64,000 nt of DNA, from contig CAMVFE010000004.1 in NCBI GenBank assembly GCA_947166705.1, positions 1 to 64,000 of the forward strand, written 5' to 3'. A program made the translations under genes and the position numbers. Of the stretch, positions 1 to 7,568 are shown one piece after another; the stretch's first letter is position 1; the number at the start of each line of letters is the position of its first letter. The notes under the pieces are model-generated. The model had not been told where the DNA came from. It did no database searches and saw only the letters and a program-made list of their open reading frames with translations. Source of the DNA: an uncultured Clostridia bacterium (GTDB taxonomy: Bacteria > Bacillota > Clostridia > Christensenellales > Aristaeellaceae).

Positions 1-2
1 AG

Positions 3-1433
3 GACGCCGGACGGATCGCCGGCCTGGAAGTGCTGCGGATCATCAACGAGCCCACCGCCGCGTCCCTGGCCTACGGCCTGGACAAGGAAGAGAACCAGAA
101 GATCCTGGTGTACGACCTGGGCGGCGGCACCTTCGATGTCAGCATCCTGGACATCGGCGACGGCGTGTTCGAAGTGCTGAGCACCAACGGCAACACCCGC
201 CTGGGCGGCGACGACTTTGACCAGCGGATCATCGACTACGTCGCGGAGCAGTTCAAGAAGGAAAACGGCATCGACCTGAAGCAGGACAAGATCGCGGCGC
301 AGCGGCTGAAGGAAGCCGCCGAGAAGGCCAAGATCGAGCTGAGCGGCACCACCACCGCCAACATCAACCTGCCCTTCATCACCGCGGACGCCACCGGCCC
401 GAAGCACCTGGACGTGACGCTGACGCGCGCGAAATTCGACGAGCTGACCTCGGATCTGGTGGATGCCACCATCGAGCCCATGCGCAAGGCGCTGAAGGAT
501 GCCGGCCTGACCGTGGACCAGGTGAACAAGGTCATCCTGGTGGGCGGCAGCACCCGGATTCCCGCCGTGCAGGACGCGGTGAAGAAGATTACCGGCAAGG
601 AGCCCTTCAAGGGCATCAACCCCGATGAATGCGTCGCCATCGGCGCGGCCATCCAGGGCGGCGTGCTGGCGGGCGACGTCAAGGACGTGCTGCTGCTGGA
701 CGTGACGCCCCTGAGCTTGGGCCTCGAGACGGAGGGACATATCTTTACCCGCCTGATAGACCGGAACACCACCATCCCGACCAGCAAGAGCCAGGTGTTC
801 TCCACCGCCGCGGACGGGCAGACCACCGTGGAGATCAACGTGCTCCAGGGCGAGCGCCAGATGGCTTACGACAACAAGAGCCTCGGCCGCTTCCAGCTGA
901 CCGGCATTGCGCCCGCGCCCCGCGGCGTGCCGCAGATCGAGGTCACCTTCAGCATCGACAACAACGGCATCGTGAACGTCTCCGCCAAGGACAAGGCAAC
1001 CGGGCATGAGCAGCAGATCACCATCACGGCCAGCACCAACCTGACCGAGGAGGAGATCAACCAGCGCGTGAAGGAAGCCGAGCAGTACGCGGAGGAGGAC
1101 AAGAAGCGCCGCGAAGAGGTGGAAACCCTGAACCGGGCCGACAGCCTGATCTACGAGACGGAGAAGACCCTGCGGGACAACGGCGACAAGCTGTCCGATG
1201 AGGATAAGAGTGCTGTGCAGAGCGAAATCGACGCCTTCAAGAAGGTCCGGGAGGGCAACAACGCCGCGGAGATCAAGAACGCCATGGAGGGCTTCACCCA
1301 GAAGGTTTACCAGGTCTTCGGCAAGCTGTATCAGCAGCAGGCCGGGGAGCAGCAGGGCCCCATGGGCGGAGCGCCGGAAGCCGGCAGCATGAATGACGAC
1401 GGCAGCGTGAACGCCGACGGCAGCGTGGAATAA
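3..1433 (+). CDS. dnaK: Chaperone protein DnaK (Hsp70), 5' end missing
   Basis: ATP-dependent cytosolic Hsp70 chaperone that folds proteins together with DnaJ and GrpE. The reading frame is open from base 3, so the gene runs off the left edge and roughly the first 130-140 residues are absent. Visible signatures are [12 protein letters not shown], the phosphate-binding [10 protein letters not shown], and [13 protein letters not shown] of the nucleotide-binding domain. The interdomain linker [13 protein letters not shown] and the substrate-binding beta domain ([12 protein letters not shown]) follow, then a helical lid. The C-terminus ends in a Gly/Met/Asp-rich tail with two DGS(V) units rather than a typical acidic EEVD-like tail. 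dnaJ follows after 94 bases, the usual Firmicutes order. Identity is certain; only the N-terminus is unseen. Confidence 0.98.
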   Translation, partial: DAGRIAGLEVLRIINEPTAASLAYGLDKEENQKILVYDLGGGTFDVSILDIGDGVFEVLSTNGNTRLGGDDFDQRIIDYVAEQFKKENGIDLKQDKIAAQRLKEAAEKAKIELSGTTTANINLPFITADATGPKHLDVTLTRAKFDELTSDLVDATIEPMRKALKDAGLTVDQVNKVILVGGSTRIPAVQDAVKKITGKEPFKGINPDECVAIGAAIQGGVLAGDVKDVLLLDVTPLSLGLETEGHIFTRLIDRNTTIPTSKSQVFSTAADGQTTVEINVLQGERQMAYDNKSLGRFQLTGIAPAPRGVPQIEVTFSIDNNGIVNVSAKDKATGHEQQITITASTNLTEEEINQRVKEAEQYAEEDKKRREEVETLNRADSLIYETEKTLRDNGDKLSDEDKSAVQSEIDAFKKVREGNNAAEIKNAMEGFTQKVYQVFGKLYQQQAGEQQGPMGGAPEAGSMNDDGSVNADGSVE

Positions 1434-1455
1434 GCCGTACATGAAAGCGGAGGAC

Positions 1456-1502
1456 CACCGGAACCGGCCCGCCCCTTCCCAGGGACGGGCCGGATTCCGG
1501 TG
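1456..1502 (+). promoter_or_regulatory. Large GC-rich hairpin between dnaK and dnaJ
   Basis: CACCGGAA (1456-1463) pairs with TTCCGGTG (1495-1502). Inside it CCGGCCCG (1464-1471) pairs with CGGGCCGG (1486-1493), leaving a single bulged A at 1494. This gives a 16-bp stem beginning 22 bases after the dnaK stop. No T-run follows, so it is not a classical intrinsic terminator. It may stabilise dnaK mRNA or partly attenuate read-through to dnaJ, which would give more DnaK than DnaJ. The fold is seen in the sequence; the role is inference. Confidence 0.6.
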
Positions 1503-1527
1503 ATTTCCCATACAGAGGTGATGTGGT

Positions 1528-2664
1528 TTGGCAGAGAAGCGTGATTACTACGAGGTGCTGGGGGTCAGCAAGAACGCCACGGACGATGAGATTAAAAAGG
1601 CTTATCGAAAAAAGGCGAAGGAATGCCATCCGGACCTGCATCCCAACGACGAGGAGGCCGTCAAGCACTTTGCGGAGCTGAATGAAGCCAACGAGGTGCT
1701 CAGCGATCCGGACAAGCGGGCGCGGTATGACCAGTTCGGCTTCAACGACCCCATGAGCGGCATGGGCGGCGGCGGGAATCCGTTCGGCGGCGCCGGATTC
1801 GATTTCGGCGGTATGGGCGGCATGGGAGATATCTTCGACCAGCTGTTCAACGGCGGCATGGGGACGCGCACCCGGGCACAGGGCCCCGTCCGGGGCAACG
1901 ACCTGCAGTATGAGCTGCGGATCACCTTCGAGGAGGCGGCCAAGGGCTGCGAAAAGAGCTTCGAGATCAACCGGAGCGAGCTTTGCGACACCTGCAAGGG
2001 TACCGGCGCGAAGCCCGGAACCAAACCCTCCACCTGCGCGGCCTGCCACGGAACGGGCCAGATCCGCTCCTCCGCGGGCTGGATGACCACGGTCCGCACC
2101 TGCCCCACCTGCGGCGGTACCGGCAAGGTGATTACGGACAAATGCACGGGATGCGGCGGAAGCGGCCGCATCCGGAGGAAACGCACCGTGAAGGTCAAGG
2201 TTCCCGCGGGAATCGACCACGGCCAGACCATCATCATGAACAACCAGGGAGAGCCCGGGCTTCGCGGAGGTCCGAACGGCGATCTCTATATTACCGTCAG
2301 CGTACGCCCGCATAAGGTTTTCCAGCGGGATGGATACAATCTGCTGCTGGAATTCCCGATCAGCTTCATTACCGCCGCCCTGGGCGCGGAGGTGGATGTG
2401 CCGACGCTGAGCGGTCCCGTCAAGTTCCGGATTCCGGAAGGAACCCAGCCCGGAACCGAATTCCGGATCAAGGGCGCCGGCATCCAGATGCTGCGGGGAA
2501 GCGGCAAGGGAGACCTCATTATGCGCGTAAAGGTGGAAATCCCGAAGCGGCTGAACAACCGCCAGAAGGAGCTTCTGCGGGAATTCGAAGGAACGACCTC
2601 CGACAAGGAATACGAAGGCCGGAAGGGCTTTATGGACCGCGTCAAGGATCTGTTCAACGGCTGA
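1528..2664 (+). CDS. dnaJ: Chaperone protein DnaJ (Hsp40)
   Basis: Co-chaperone that binds unfolded protein and stimulates DnaK ATPase activity. The 378 residues show every DnaJ domain in order. The J domain has the HPD motif at residues 34-36 (ECHPDLHP). A Gly/Phe/Met-rich linker follows, then the zinc-finger region with four CxxCxGxG repeats (CDTCKGTG, CAACHGTG, CPTCGGTG, CTGCGGSG), and then the C-terminal substrate-binding and dimerisation domains. Length is normal for the family. The start is a TTG codon: it gives the canonical MAEKRDYYEVLGV N-terminus and has an AGAGGTGAT ribosome-binding site at a good distance, while no in-frame ATG fits. It is probably transcribed with dnaK, with the hairpin at 1456-1502 in between. 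Confidence 0.97.
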   Translation: MAEKRDYYEVLGVSKNATDDEIKKAYRKKAKECHPDLHPNDEEAVKHFAELNEANEVLSDPDKRARYDQFGFNDPMSGMGGGGNPFGGAGFDFGGMGGMGDIFDQLFNGGMGTRTRAQGPVRGNDLQYELRITFEEAAKGCEKSFEINRSELCDTCKGTGAKPGTKPSTCAACHGTGQIRSSAGWMTTVRTCPTCGGTGKVITDKCTGCGGSGRIRRKRTVKVKVPAGIDHGQTIIMNNQGEPGLRGGPNGDLYITVSVRPHKVFQRDGYNLLLEFPISFITAALGAEVDVPTLSGPVKFRIPEGTQPGTEFRIKGAGIQMLRGSGKGDLIMRVKVEIPKRLNNRQKELLREFEGTTSDKEYEGRKGFMDRVKDLFNG

Positions 2665-2672
2665 TGTTCGCC

Positions 2673-2712
2673 AGGAACGCACAGCGAAAGGGAGCTGTGC
2701 GTTCTTCTCGTA
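2673..2712 (+). terminator. Intrinsic terminator after dnaJ
   Basis: GAACGCACAGC (2675-2685) pairs perfectly with GCTGTGCGTTC (2694-2704) around an 8-base loop. Two more pairs extend the stem to 2673 and 2706. It begins 9 bases after the dnaJ stop, and a pyrimidine-rich TTCTCGTATT follows. The U-tract is short, but position and stem strength fit the end of the dnaK-dnaJ transcript. Confidence 0.75.
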
Positions 2713-2741
2713 TTCAGAAAGAGATTCTTCCATGTCTTGAT

Positions 2742-2759
2742 TATGCATTTTTATGCAGA
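2742..2759 (+). promoter_or_regulatory. Candidate ArgR operator (ARG box)
   Basis: TGCAT-TTTT-ATGCA (2744-2757) is a perfect inverted repeat matching the ARG-box pattern TGnATnnnnATnCA known for the ArgR/AhrC arginine repressor. It ends 6 bases before the -35 hexamer of the argC promoter. A second, imperfect palindrome, TATGCGC-AAATA-GCGTATA (about 2772-2790), lies across the spacer and -10 region. Two sites around the promoter of an arginine operon fit arginine-dependent repression. The repressor gene is not in this window. Confidence 0.6.
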
Positions 2760-2763
2760 TAAA

Positions 2764-2792
2764 TTGACATATATGCGCAAATAGCGTATATT
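2764..2792 (+). promoter_or_regulatory. Sigma-A promoter of the arginine operon
   Basis: A perfect -35 TTGACA (2764-2769) and a -10 TATATT (2787-2792) are separated by 17 bases. The expected start of transcription is about 2799, giving a leader of roughly 40 bases before the argC start. This is one of the clearest promoters in the window. Confidence 0.85.
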
Positions 2793-2837
2793 AATGCATG
2801 TCCGCAGCAGCGGCGCGGGCTGAGGGGGAGGTTCATC

Positions 2838-3764
2838 ATGACCCAGGTGTTTATCGACGGCAGCGCAGGGACGACGGGCCTGAGAATCCGGGAAAGGCTG
2901 GAGGGCCGGGAGGATCTGGAGCTGATTACGCTGACGGAGGAGAACCGGAAGAATCCGGAAGCCCGGAGGGATGCCCTGAACCGGGCGGACGTCGCCTTCC
3001 TCTGCCTGCCGGACGACGCGGCCGCGGAGGCGGTTCGGATGGTTCAGAACCCCGATACCGTCATCATTGACACTTCCACCGCCCACAGGACCCGGGAAGG
3101 CTGGGTTTACGGATTCCCGGAGATTGGAAAGCAGCGGGAGCTGATCCGGAAGGCCAAGCGCATCGCGAATCCCGGCTGCCACGCGAGCGGCTTCATCGCG
3201 CTGATCGCCCCGCTGATTCAGGCGGATGCCATCCGGAAGGACGTGATCCTGAGCTGCTTCTCGCTGACGGGTTATTCCGGAGGCGGAAGGAAGATGATCG
3301 AGGAGTACGAGAAGCCGGACCGGAGCCCCCTGCTGGACGCGCCGCGCCAGTACGGGCTTTTCCAGACCCACAAGCACCTGAAGGAGATGACGGCGGTGCC
3401 CGGTCTTCAGAATCCGCCGGTCTTCTGCCCGATCGTCGCGCCCTATTACGCGGGCATGGAGGTCACGGTTCCCCTCTCCTGGGCGGATACCTGGCTCAGG
3501 CCCGAGACGGCGCTGGAGATCTATGAGCGGGCATACTTCGGGGAGAAGATGATCACCGTGGCGGAGCGCCCGGACGAGAGCGGTTTCCTTTCGGCCTGCG
3601 CTTACGCGGGAAGGGACAGCATGGAGATTTCCGTCTGGGGAAACGAGGACCGCATGGTGCTGACCGCCCGGTTTGACAACCTGGGGAAGGGAGCGTCCGG
3701 GGCGGCGATCCAGAACATGAACCTGGCGCTCGGAAAAGAAGAAACGACGGGACTGGTGAGGTAA
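2838..3764 (+). CDS. argC: N-acetyl-gamma-glutamyl-phosphate reductase, type 2
   Basis: Catalyses the NADPH-dependent reduction of N-acetylglutamyl phosphate to N-acetylglutamate semialdehyde, the third step of arginine synthesis. The 308 residues match the shorter type 2 ArgC family. An N-terminal nucleotide-binding GSAGTTGLRI sits at residues 8-17. The catalytic cysteine is Cys114 in IANPGCHASGF, and DTSTAHR forms part of the semialdehyde dehydrogenase fold. The ATG has a strong GGGGAGG ribosome-binding site. It is the first gene of the argC-GNAT-argJ-argB-argD operon, behind a consensus promoter with an ARG-box-like operator. Confidence 0.95.
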   Translation: MTQVFIDGSAGTTGLRIRERLEGREDLELITLTEENRKNPEARRDALNRADVAFLCLPDDAAAEAVRMVQNPDTVIIDTSTAHRTREGWVYGFPEIGKQRELIRKAKRIANPGCHASGFIALIAPLIQADAIRKDVILSCFSLTGYSGGGRKMIEEYEKPDRSPLLDAPRQYGLFQTHKHLKEMTAVPGLQNPPVFCPIVAPYYAGMEVTVPLSWADTWLRPETALEIYERAYFGEKMITVAERPDESGFLSACAYAGRDSMEISVWGNEDRMVLTARFDNLGKGASGAAIQNMNLALGKEETTGLVR

Positions 3765-3770
3765 GAAGGC

Positions 3771-4226
3771 ATGGTGACCTATTTTCCCATGACGATCGGG
3801 GACTACGACGAGGTGCACGCCCTGTGGATGACCATCCGCGGCTTCGGCATCCGCTCCCTGGACGATTCCAGGGAGGAGATTGAGCGCTTCCTGCGCCGGA
3901 ATCCGACCACCAGCGTCGTGGCGCGGGTGGACGGCGAAATGGCGGGCTCCATCCTGTGCGGTTCCGACGGACGCCAGGGATATCTGTACCACGTCTGCGT
4001 AAAGGAGCAGTTCCGCCGTCAGGGCATCGGCACGAGGATGGTCGGCTACTGCATGAAGAAGCTGCGGGAGGAGGGCATCAACCGGATCGCGCTGATCGCC
4101 TTTCCCCGGAATGACGTCGGCAACGCGTTCTGGAAGACGATCGGATGGAAGAAGTCCGACGCCAATTACTATGAGTTTTCGCTCAACGAGCGGAATATCA
4201 CGCGCTTTATAGGAGAAGAAGGATGA
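3771..4226 (+). CDS. GNAT-family N-acetyltransferase in the arginine operon
   Basis: A 151-residue Gcn5-related N-acetyltransferase that should transfer acetyl from acetyl-CoA to an amine. Acetyl-CoA motif A is visible as RRQGIG (residues 82-87), after the beta strand YLYHVCVK. The C-terminal strand region around NAFWKTIGWKKSD is also typical. It begins 6 bases after argC and overlaps argJ by four bases (ATGA), so it is translationally coupled to the operon. That position suggests a role in N-acetylglutamate supply, a task argJ can also perform. A stand-alone N-acetylglutamate synthase role is inference; it could equally acetylate a different substrate. Confidence 0.85.
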   Translation: MVTYFPMTIGDYDEVHALWMTIRGFGIRSLDDSREEIERFLRRNPTTSVVARVDGEMAGSILCGSDGRQGYLYHVCVKEQFRRQGIGTRMVGYCMKKLREEGINRIALIAFPRNDVGNAFWKTIGWKKSDANYYEFSLNERNITRFIGEEG

Positions 4227-5470
4227 GCATTCAGAGCGTTTCGGGCGGCGTGTGCGCCGCCAGGGGATTCCGGGCCGCCAGCTGCGCGGCCGGGATCAGG
4301 TACCAGGGCAGGACGGATATGGCCATGATCTTCAGCACCGTGCCCTGCACCGCGGCGGGAACCTATACCAGCAATGTCGTCAAGGCCGCGCCGGTGCTCT
4401 GGGACAGGGAACTGACGGAGAAGGGCGCGGAGATCCGGGCCGTGGTGGTCAACGCGGGGATAGCGAACGCGGCGACGGGAAGCGAAGGGCTCCGGCTCTG
4501 TGAGGAAACGGCGAAGGCGGCCGGGCAGGCGCTGGGGATCCCGGCGGAGTCCGTGCTGCTGGGATCCACGGGCGTGATCGGCCCCCAGCTTCCCCTGGAC
4601 CGGCTGGCCGCAGGGATTCAGCAGATGGCCGGCAGCCTCGAGGCGTCGGATGAAGCGGCGGAGGCGGCCAGCAGGGCCATCATGACGACGGATACGGTCA
4701 ACAAACAGGAGGCCGTGGCCTTCGAACTGCCGGCCGCGGACGGGAAGGGCATGGTCACGGTGCGCCTTGGCGGCATGAGCAAGGGCTCGGGAATGATCCA
4801 TCCCAACATGTGCACCATGCTGGCCTACCTGACCACCGACTGCGCGGTGGACGGTGCCCTGCTGGGAAAGATGCTCCGCCGGGTCGTGAAGGATACCTTC
4901 AACATGATCACCGTGGACGGGGATACGAGCACGAACGATACCCTGCTCGTGCTGGCCAGCGGGCTCGCCGGGAACGCACCGCTTCTGGAGGGCAGCGCTG
5001 CGGCACGGCTTTTCGAGGAAGCCCTTTATACCGTGTGCAGGAAGCTGGCCATCCGGATGGCGGCGGACGGAGAGGGCGCCACGCGCCTGATCGAATGCCG
5101 GGTCATCGGGGCGGACACGCGGGATCACGCCCGCAGGCTGGCCAGGTCCGTCGTGGGGTCGAGCCTGGTCAAGGCGATGGTGTTCGGAAAGGATGCCAAC
5201 TGCGGAAGGATCCTGTGCGCGCTGGGCTATGCCGGGGTGGATTTTGATCCCGCGCGGATCGAGGTTCTGATGGAGAACGACCGGGGACGGATCTGCTTTT
5301 ACCGGGAGGGCCGCGTGCTTGACTTCGACGAGGAAAAGGCCTCGGATATCATGAACGGGGACCGGGTGAGCTTCCTGTGCGATATGAAGACGGGACCGGC
5401 GGAGGCGACCGCCTGGGGATGCGACCTGACCTACGATTATGTGAAGATCAACGGCGATTACCGGAGCTGA
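4223..5470 (+). CDS. argJ: Glutamate N-acetyltransferase / amino-acid acetyltransferase (ArgJ)
   Basis: Transfers the acetyl group from N-acetylornithine to glutamate, and in bifunctional forms also from acetyl-CoA, closing the acetyl cycle of arginine synthesis. The protein (415 residues) is made as a precursor that cleaves itself before a catalytic threonine. Here the site lies in SKGSGMIHPNMCTML, with Thr198 the likely nucleophile. The preceding residue is Cys197, where many homologues have alanine. Other family signatures are VVVNAGIANAATG (about 75-87) and VDGDTSTNDT. It overlaps the GNAT gene upstream and is followed within 14 bases by argB. Whether it also uses acetyl-CoA cannot be told from sequence. 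Confidence 0.95.
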   Translation: MSIQSVSGGVCAARGFRAASCAAGIRYQGRTDMAMIFSTVPCTAAGTYTSNVVKAAPVLWDRELTEKGAEIRAVVVNAGIANAATGSEGLRLCEETAKAAGQALGIPAESVLLGSTGVIGPQLPLDRLAAGIQQMAGSLEASDEAAEAASRAIMTTDTVNKQEAVAFELPAADGKGMVTVRLGGMSKGSGMIHPNMCTMLAYLTTDCAVDGALLGKMLRRVVKDTFNMITVDGDTSTNDTLLVLASGLAGNAPLLEGSAAARLFEEALYTVCRKLAIRMAADGEGATRLIECRVIGADTRDHARRLARSVVGSSLVKAMVFGKDANCGRILCALGYAGVDFDPARIEVLMENDRGRICFYREGRVLDFDEEKASDIMNGDRVSFLCDMKTGPAEATAWGCDLTYDYVKINGDYRS

Positions 5471-5484
5471 GGGGGATCAAGGAA

Positions 5485-6348
5485 GTGCAGCAGTTTACGA
5501 ACGCGGAGCGGGCCGAGGTGCTGACCCAGGCCCTGCCCTATATCCGGCGGTATGCCGGACAGGTGGTGGTTGTCAAATACGGCGGGAACGCCATGATCAA
5601 CGAGCAGCTGAAGCAGCAGGTGATGGAGGACATCGTCCTGCTCTGGCTGATCGGCATCAAGGTCGTGCTGGTTCACGGCGGCGGCCCGGAGATCAACGAG
5701 ATGATGGGCAGGCTCGGCAAGGAGCCCGTCTTTGTGGACGGGCTGAGGGTCACGGACCGGGAGACCGTGGATATCGTCCAGATGGTGCTGGCTGGGAAGA
5801 TCAACAAGACGCTGGTCAACCTGCTGGAAATGAAGGGCGGAAGGGCGCTGGGCATCTCCGGCATGGACGGGCGGCTCATCGAGGCGAAGATCCGGGACGA
5901 GAGGCTGGGCTATGTCGGGGACATCGTCCGGATCCATGTGCGGCCGGTTCAGGACCTGCTGGAGAAGGGATATATTCCCGTAATCTCCACCATCGGGTGC
6001 GACCGGGAGGGAAACGCCTACAACATCAACGGGGATACCGCCGCCGGACAGATCGCCGGCGCGCTGCAGGCGAAACGGCTGATCCTGATGACCGATATCA
6101 ACGGGATCCTGCGGGACAAGGAGGATCCCTCCTCCCTGATCCCCGAAATGACGCTCGGGGAGGCGAAGCAGCTCTGCGAAAGCGGCGTGGTCTCCGGCGG
6201 CATGATTCCCAAGCTGAACTGCTGCATCGACGCCATCCACGCGGGCGTGCAGAACGTGGTTATCCTGGACGGACGCGTCCCCCATGCCATTCTGATGGAG
6301 CTGCTGACCAACGAAGGCGCGGGCACCTGGATCAAAGGAGAGCAGTGA
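5485..6348 (+). CDS. argB: Acetylglutamate kinase
   Basis: Phosphorylates N-acetylglutamate with ATP, the second step of arginine synthesis and the usual control point in organisms with an acetyl cycle. I place the start at GTG 5485, 9 bases after a GGGGG ribosome-binding site that follows the argJ stop; this gives 287 residues. Lys31 in VVVVKYGGNAM binds ATP, and HGGGPEIN (from residue 64) binds substrate. About 25 residues precede the first strand and look helical (QFTNAERAEVLTQALPYI). Such an N-terminal helix is known in hexameric, arginine-inhibited kinases and absent from the insensitive E. coli enzyme, so feedback control by arginine is likely. The argD start is one base after its stop. 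Confidence 0.95.
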   Translation: MQQFTNAERAEVLTQALPYIRRYAGQVVVVKYGGNAMINEQLKQQVMEDIVLLWLIGIKVVLVHGGGPEINEMMGRLGKEPVFVDGLRVTDRETVDIVQMVLAGKINKTLVNLLEMKGGRALGISGMDGRLIEAKIRDERLGYVGDIVRIHVRPVQDLLEKGYIPVISTIGCDREGNAYNINGDTAAGQIAGALQAKRLILMTDINGILRDKEDPSSLIPEMTLGEAKQLCESGVVSGGMIPKLNCCIDAIHAGVQNVVILDGRVPHAILMELLTNEGAGTWIKGEQ

Positions 6349-6349
6349 G

Positions 6350-7510
6350 ATGACGATCAGAGAACTGGATCAGGCCTATGTGGCGCATACCTATAACCGC
6401 TTTCCCGTGGAAATCGTATCCGGGAAGGGCTCCGTCTGCCGGGACAGCGGCGGGAAGGAATATATCGACATGGGCACCGGCATCGCGGTGAACACCTTCG
6501 GCTACGCGGACGAGGCGTGGCAGAGGGCAGTGGCGGAGCAGGCCGGGAAGCTCCAGCATACTTCCAACCTTTATTATACCGAACCCTGCGCCAGGCTGGC
6601 GGAGATGCTGTGCCGCCGCACGGGCATGTCCCGGGTCTTTTTCAGCAATTCCGGCGCTGAGGCGAACGAATGCGCGATCAAGACGGCGCGGAAATGGGCG
6701 GCGGAGCATCTGGGCCCGGAGTATTCCACGGTGATCACCCTGCGGAACAGCTTTCACGGCCGGACACTGACCACGCTGGCGGCTACCGGCCAGGAGCATT
6801 ACCATGAGCTTTTCCGGCCCCTGACGCCGGGATTCGTCCACGTGGATGCCGGGGACGCGGAACAGCTGGAGCGGGCTTTCCGGGAAAACAAAGCCGCGGC
6901 GCTGCTGATCGAATGCGTCCAGGGCGAGGGCGGCGTGGTGCCGCTTTCCCGGGATTACGCCGCGGAGGCGGAGCAGATCGTGCGGGAGCACGGCGCGCTG
7001 CTGATGGTGGATGAGGTGCAGACCGGCAACGGCCGAACGGGCACCCTGTATGCCTACGAGCAGTACGGGCTGAAACCGGATGTGGTCAGCACGGCCAAGG
7101 GGCTGGCCGGCGGGCTTCCGCTGGGAGCGACGCTGCTGGGCGAAAGGGTGAAGGACACCCTGGGATTCGGGGACCACGGTTCCACCTTCGGGGGAAATCC
7201 CGTCTGCTGCGCGGCGGCGCTGAGCATCCTGAGCAGGCTGGATGAAAATCTGCTGGCGGAGGTCCGGGAAAAGAGCGCATACCTGGTTTCGGCACTGCGG
7301 GCCATGCCGGGGGTGAAGGAAGTGACGGGCCTGGGCCTGATGCTGGGCATCCGGACGGAAAAGCCCGCGGCGGACGTGGTGGCTGCCTGCCGCGAGCGTG
7401 GCGTGCTCTGCCTGACGGCCAAGGATAAGGTGCGGCTCCTGCCGGCGCTGAACATCCCCATGGAGCTGCTGGAGAAGGCGGCGGAGGTTCTGAGGGAAGC
7501 CGTGAAGTAA
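6350..7510 (+). CDS. argD: Acetylornithine aminotransferase
   Basis: PLP-dependent class III aminotransferase that converts N-acetylglutamate semialdehyde to N-acetylornithine using glutamate. The 386 residues match the family length. Lys250 in VVSTAKGLAGG should form the Schiff base with PLP. MVDEVQTGNGRTG carries the conserved Asp that holds the PLP ring nitrogen, and HGSTFGGNPVCCAAA is the usual signature near the C-terminus. It is the last gene of the operon. The later genes argF, argG, argH and carAB are not in the window, so the operon makes acetylornithine and ArgJ then yields ornithine. Confidence 0.96.
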   Translation: MTIRELDQAYVAHTYNRFPVEIVSGKGSVCRDSGGKEYIDMGTGIAVNTFGYADEAWQRAVAEQAGKLQHTSNLYYTEPCARLAEMLCRRTGMSRVFFSNSGAEANECAIKTARKWAAEHLGPEYSTVITLRNSFHGRTLTTLAATGQEHYHELFRPLTPGFVHVDAGDAEQLERAFRENKAAALLIECVQGEGGVVPLSRDYAAEAEQIVREHGALLMVDEVQTGNGRTGTLYAYEQYGLKPDVVSTAKGLAGGLPLGATLLGERVKDTLGFGDHGSTFGGNPVCCAAALSILSRLDENLLAEVREKSAYLVSALRAMPGVKEVTGLGLMLGIRTEKPAADVVAACRERGVLCLTAKDKVRLLPALNIPMELLEKAAEVLREAVK

Positions 7511-7520
7511 AATCAGCCTG

Positions 7521-7538
7521 CGGGGAGGGAACTCCCCG
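7521..7538 (+). terminator. Short hairpin after argD
   Basis: CGGGGAG (7521-7527) pairs perfectly with CTCCCCG (7532-7538) around a GGAA tetraloop, ten bases after the argD stop. The following bases are AAAAAGGG, not a T-run, so termination on this strand is doubtful. The hairpin may protect the 3' end or only attenuate, and the next gene could be partly co-transcribed with the arg operon. Confidence 0.4.
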
Positions 7539-7568
7539 AAAAAGGGATGGAAAGGGAGAAGGAACAAA

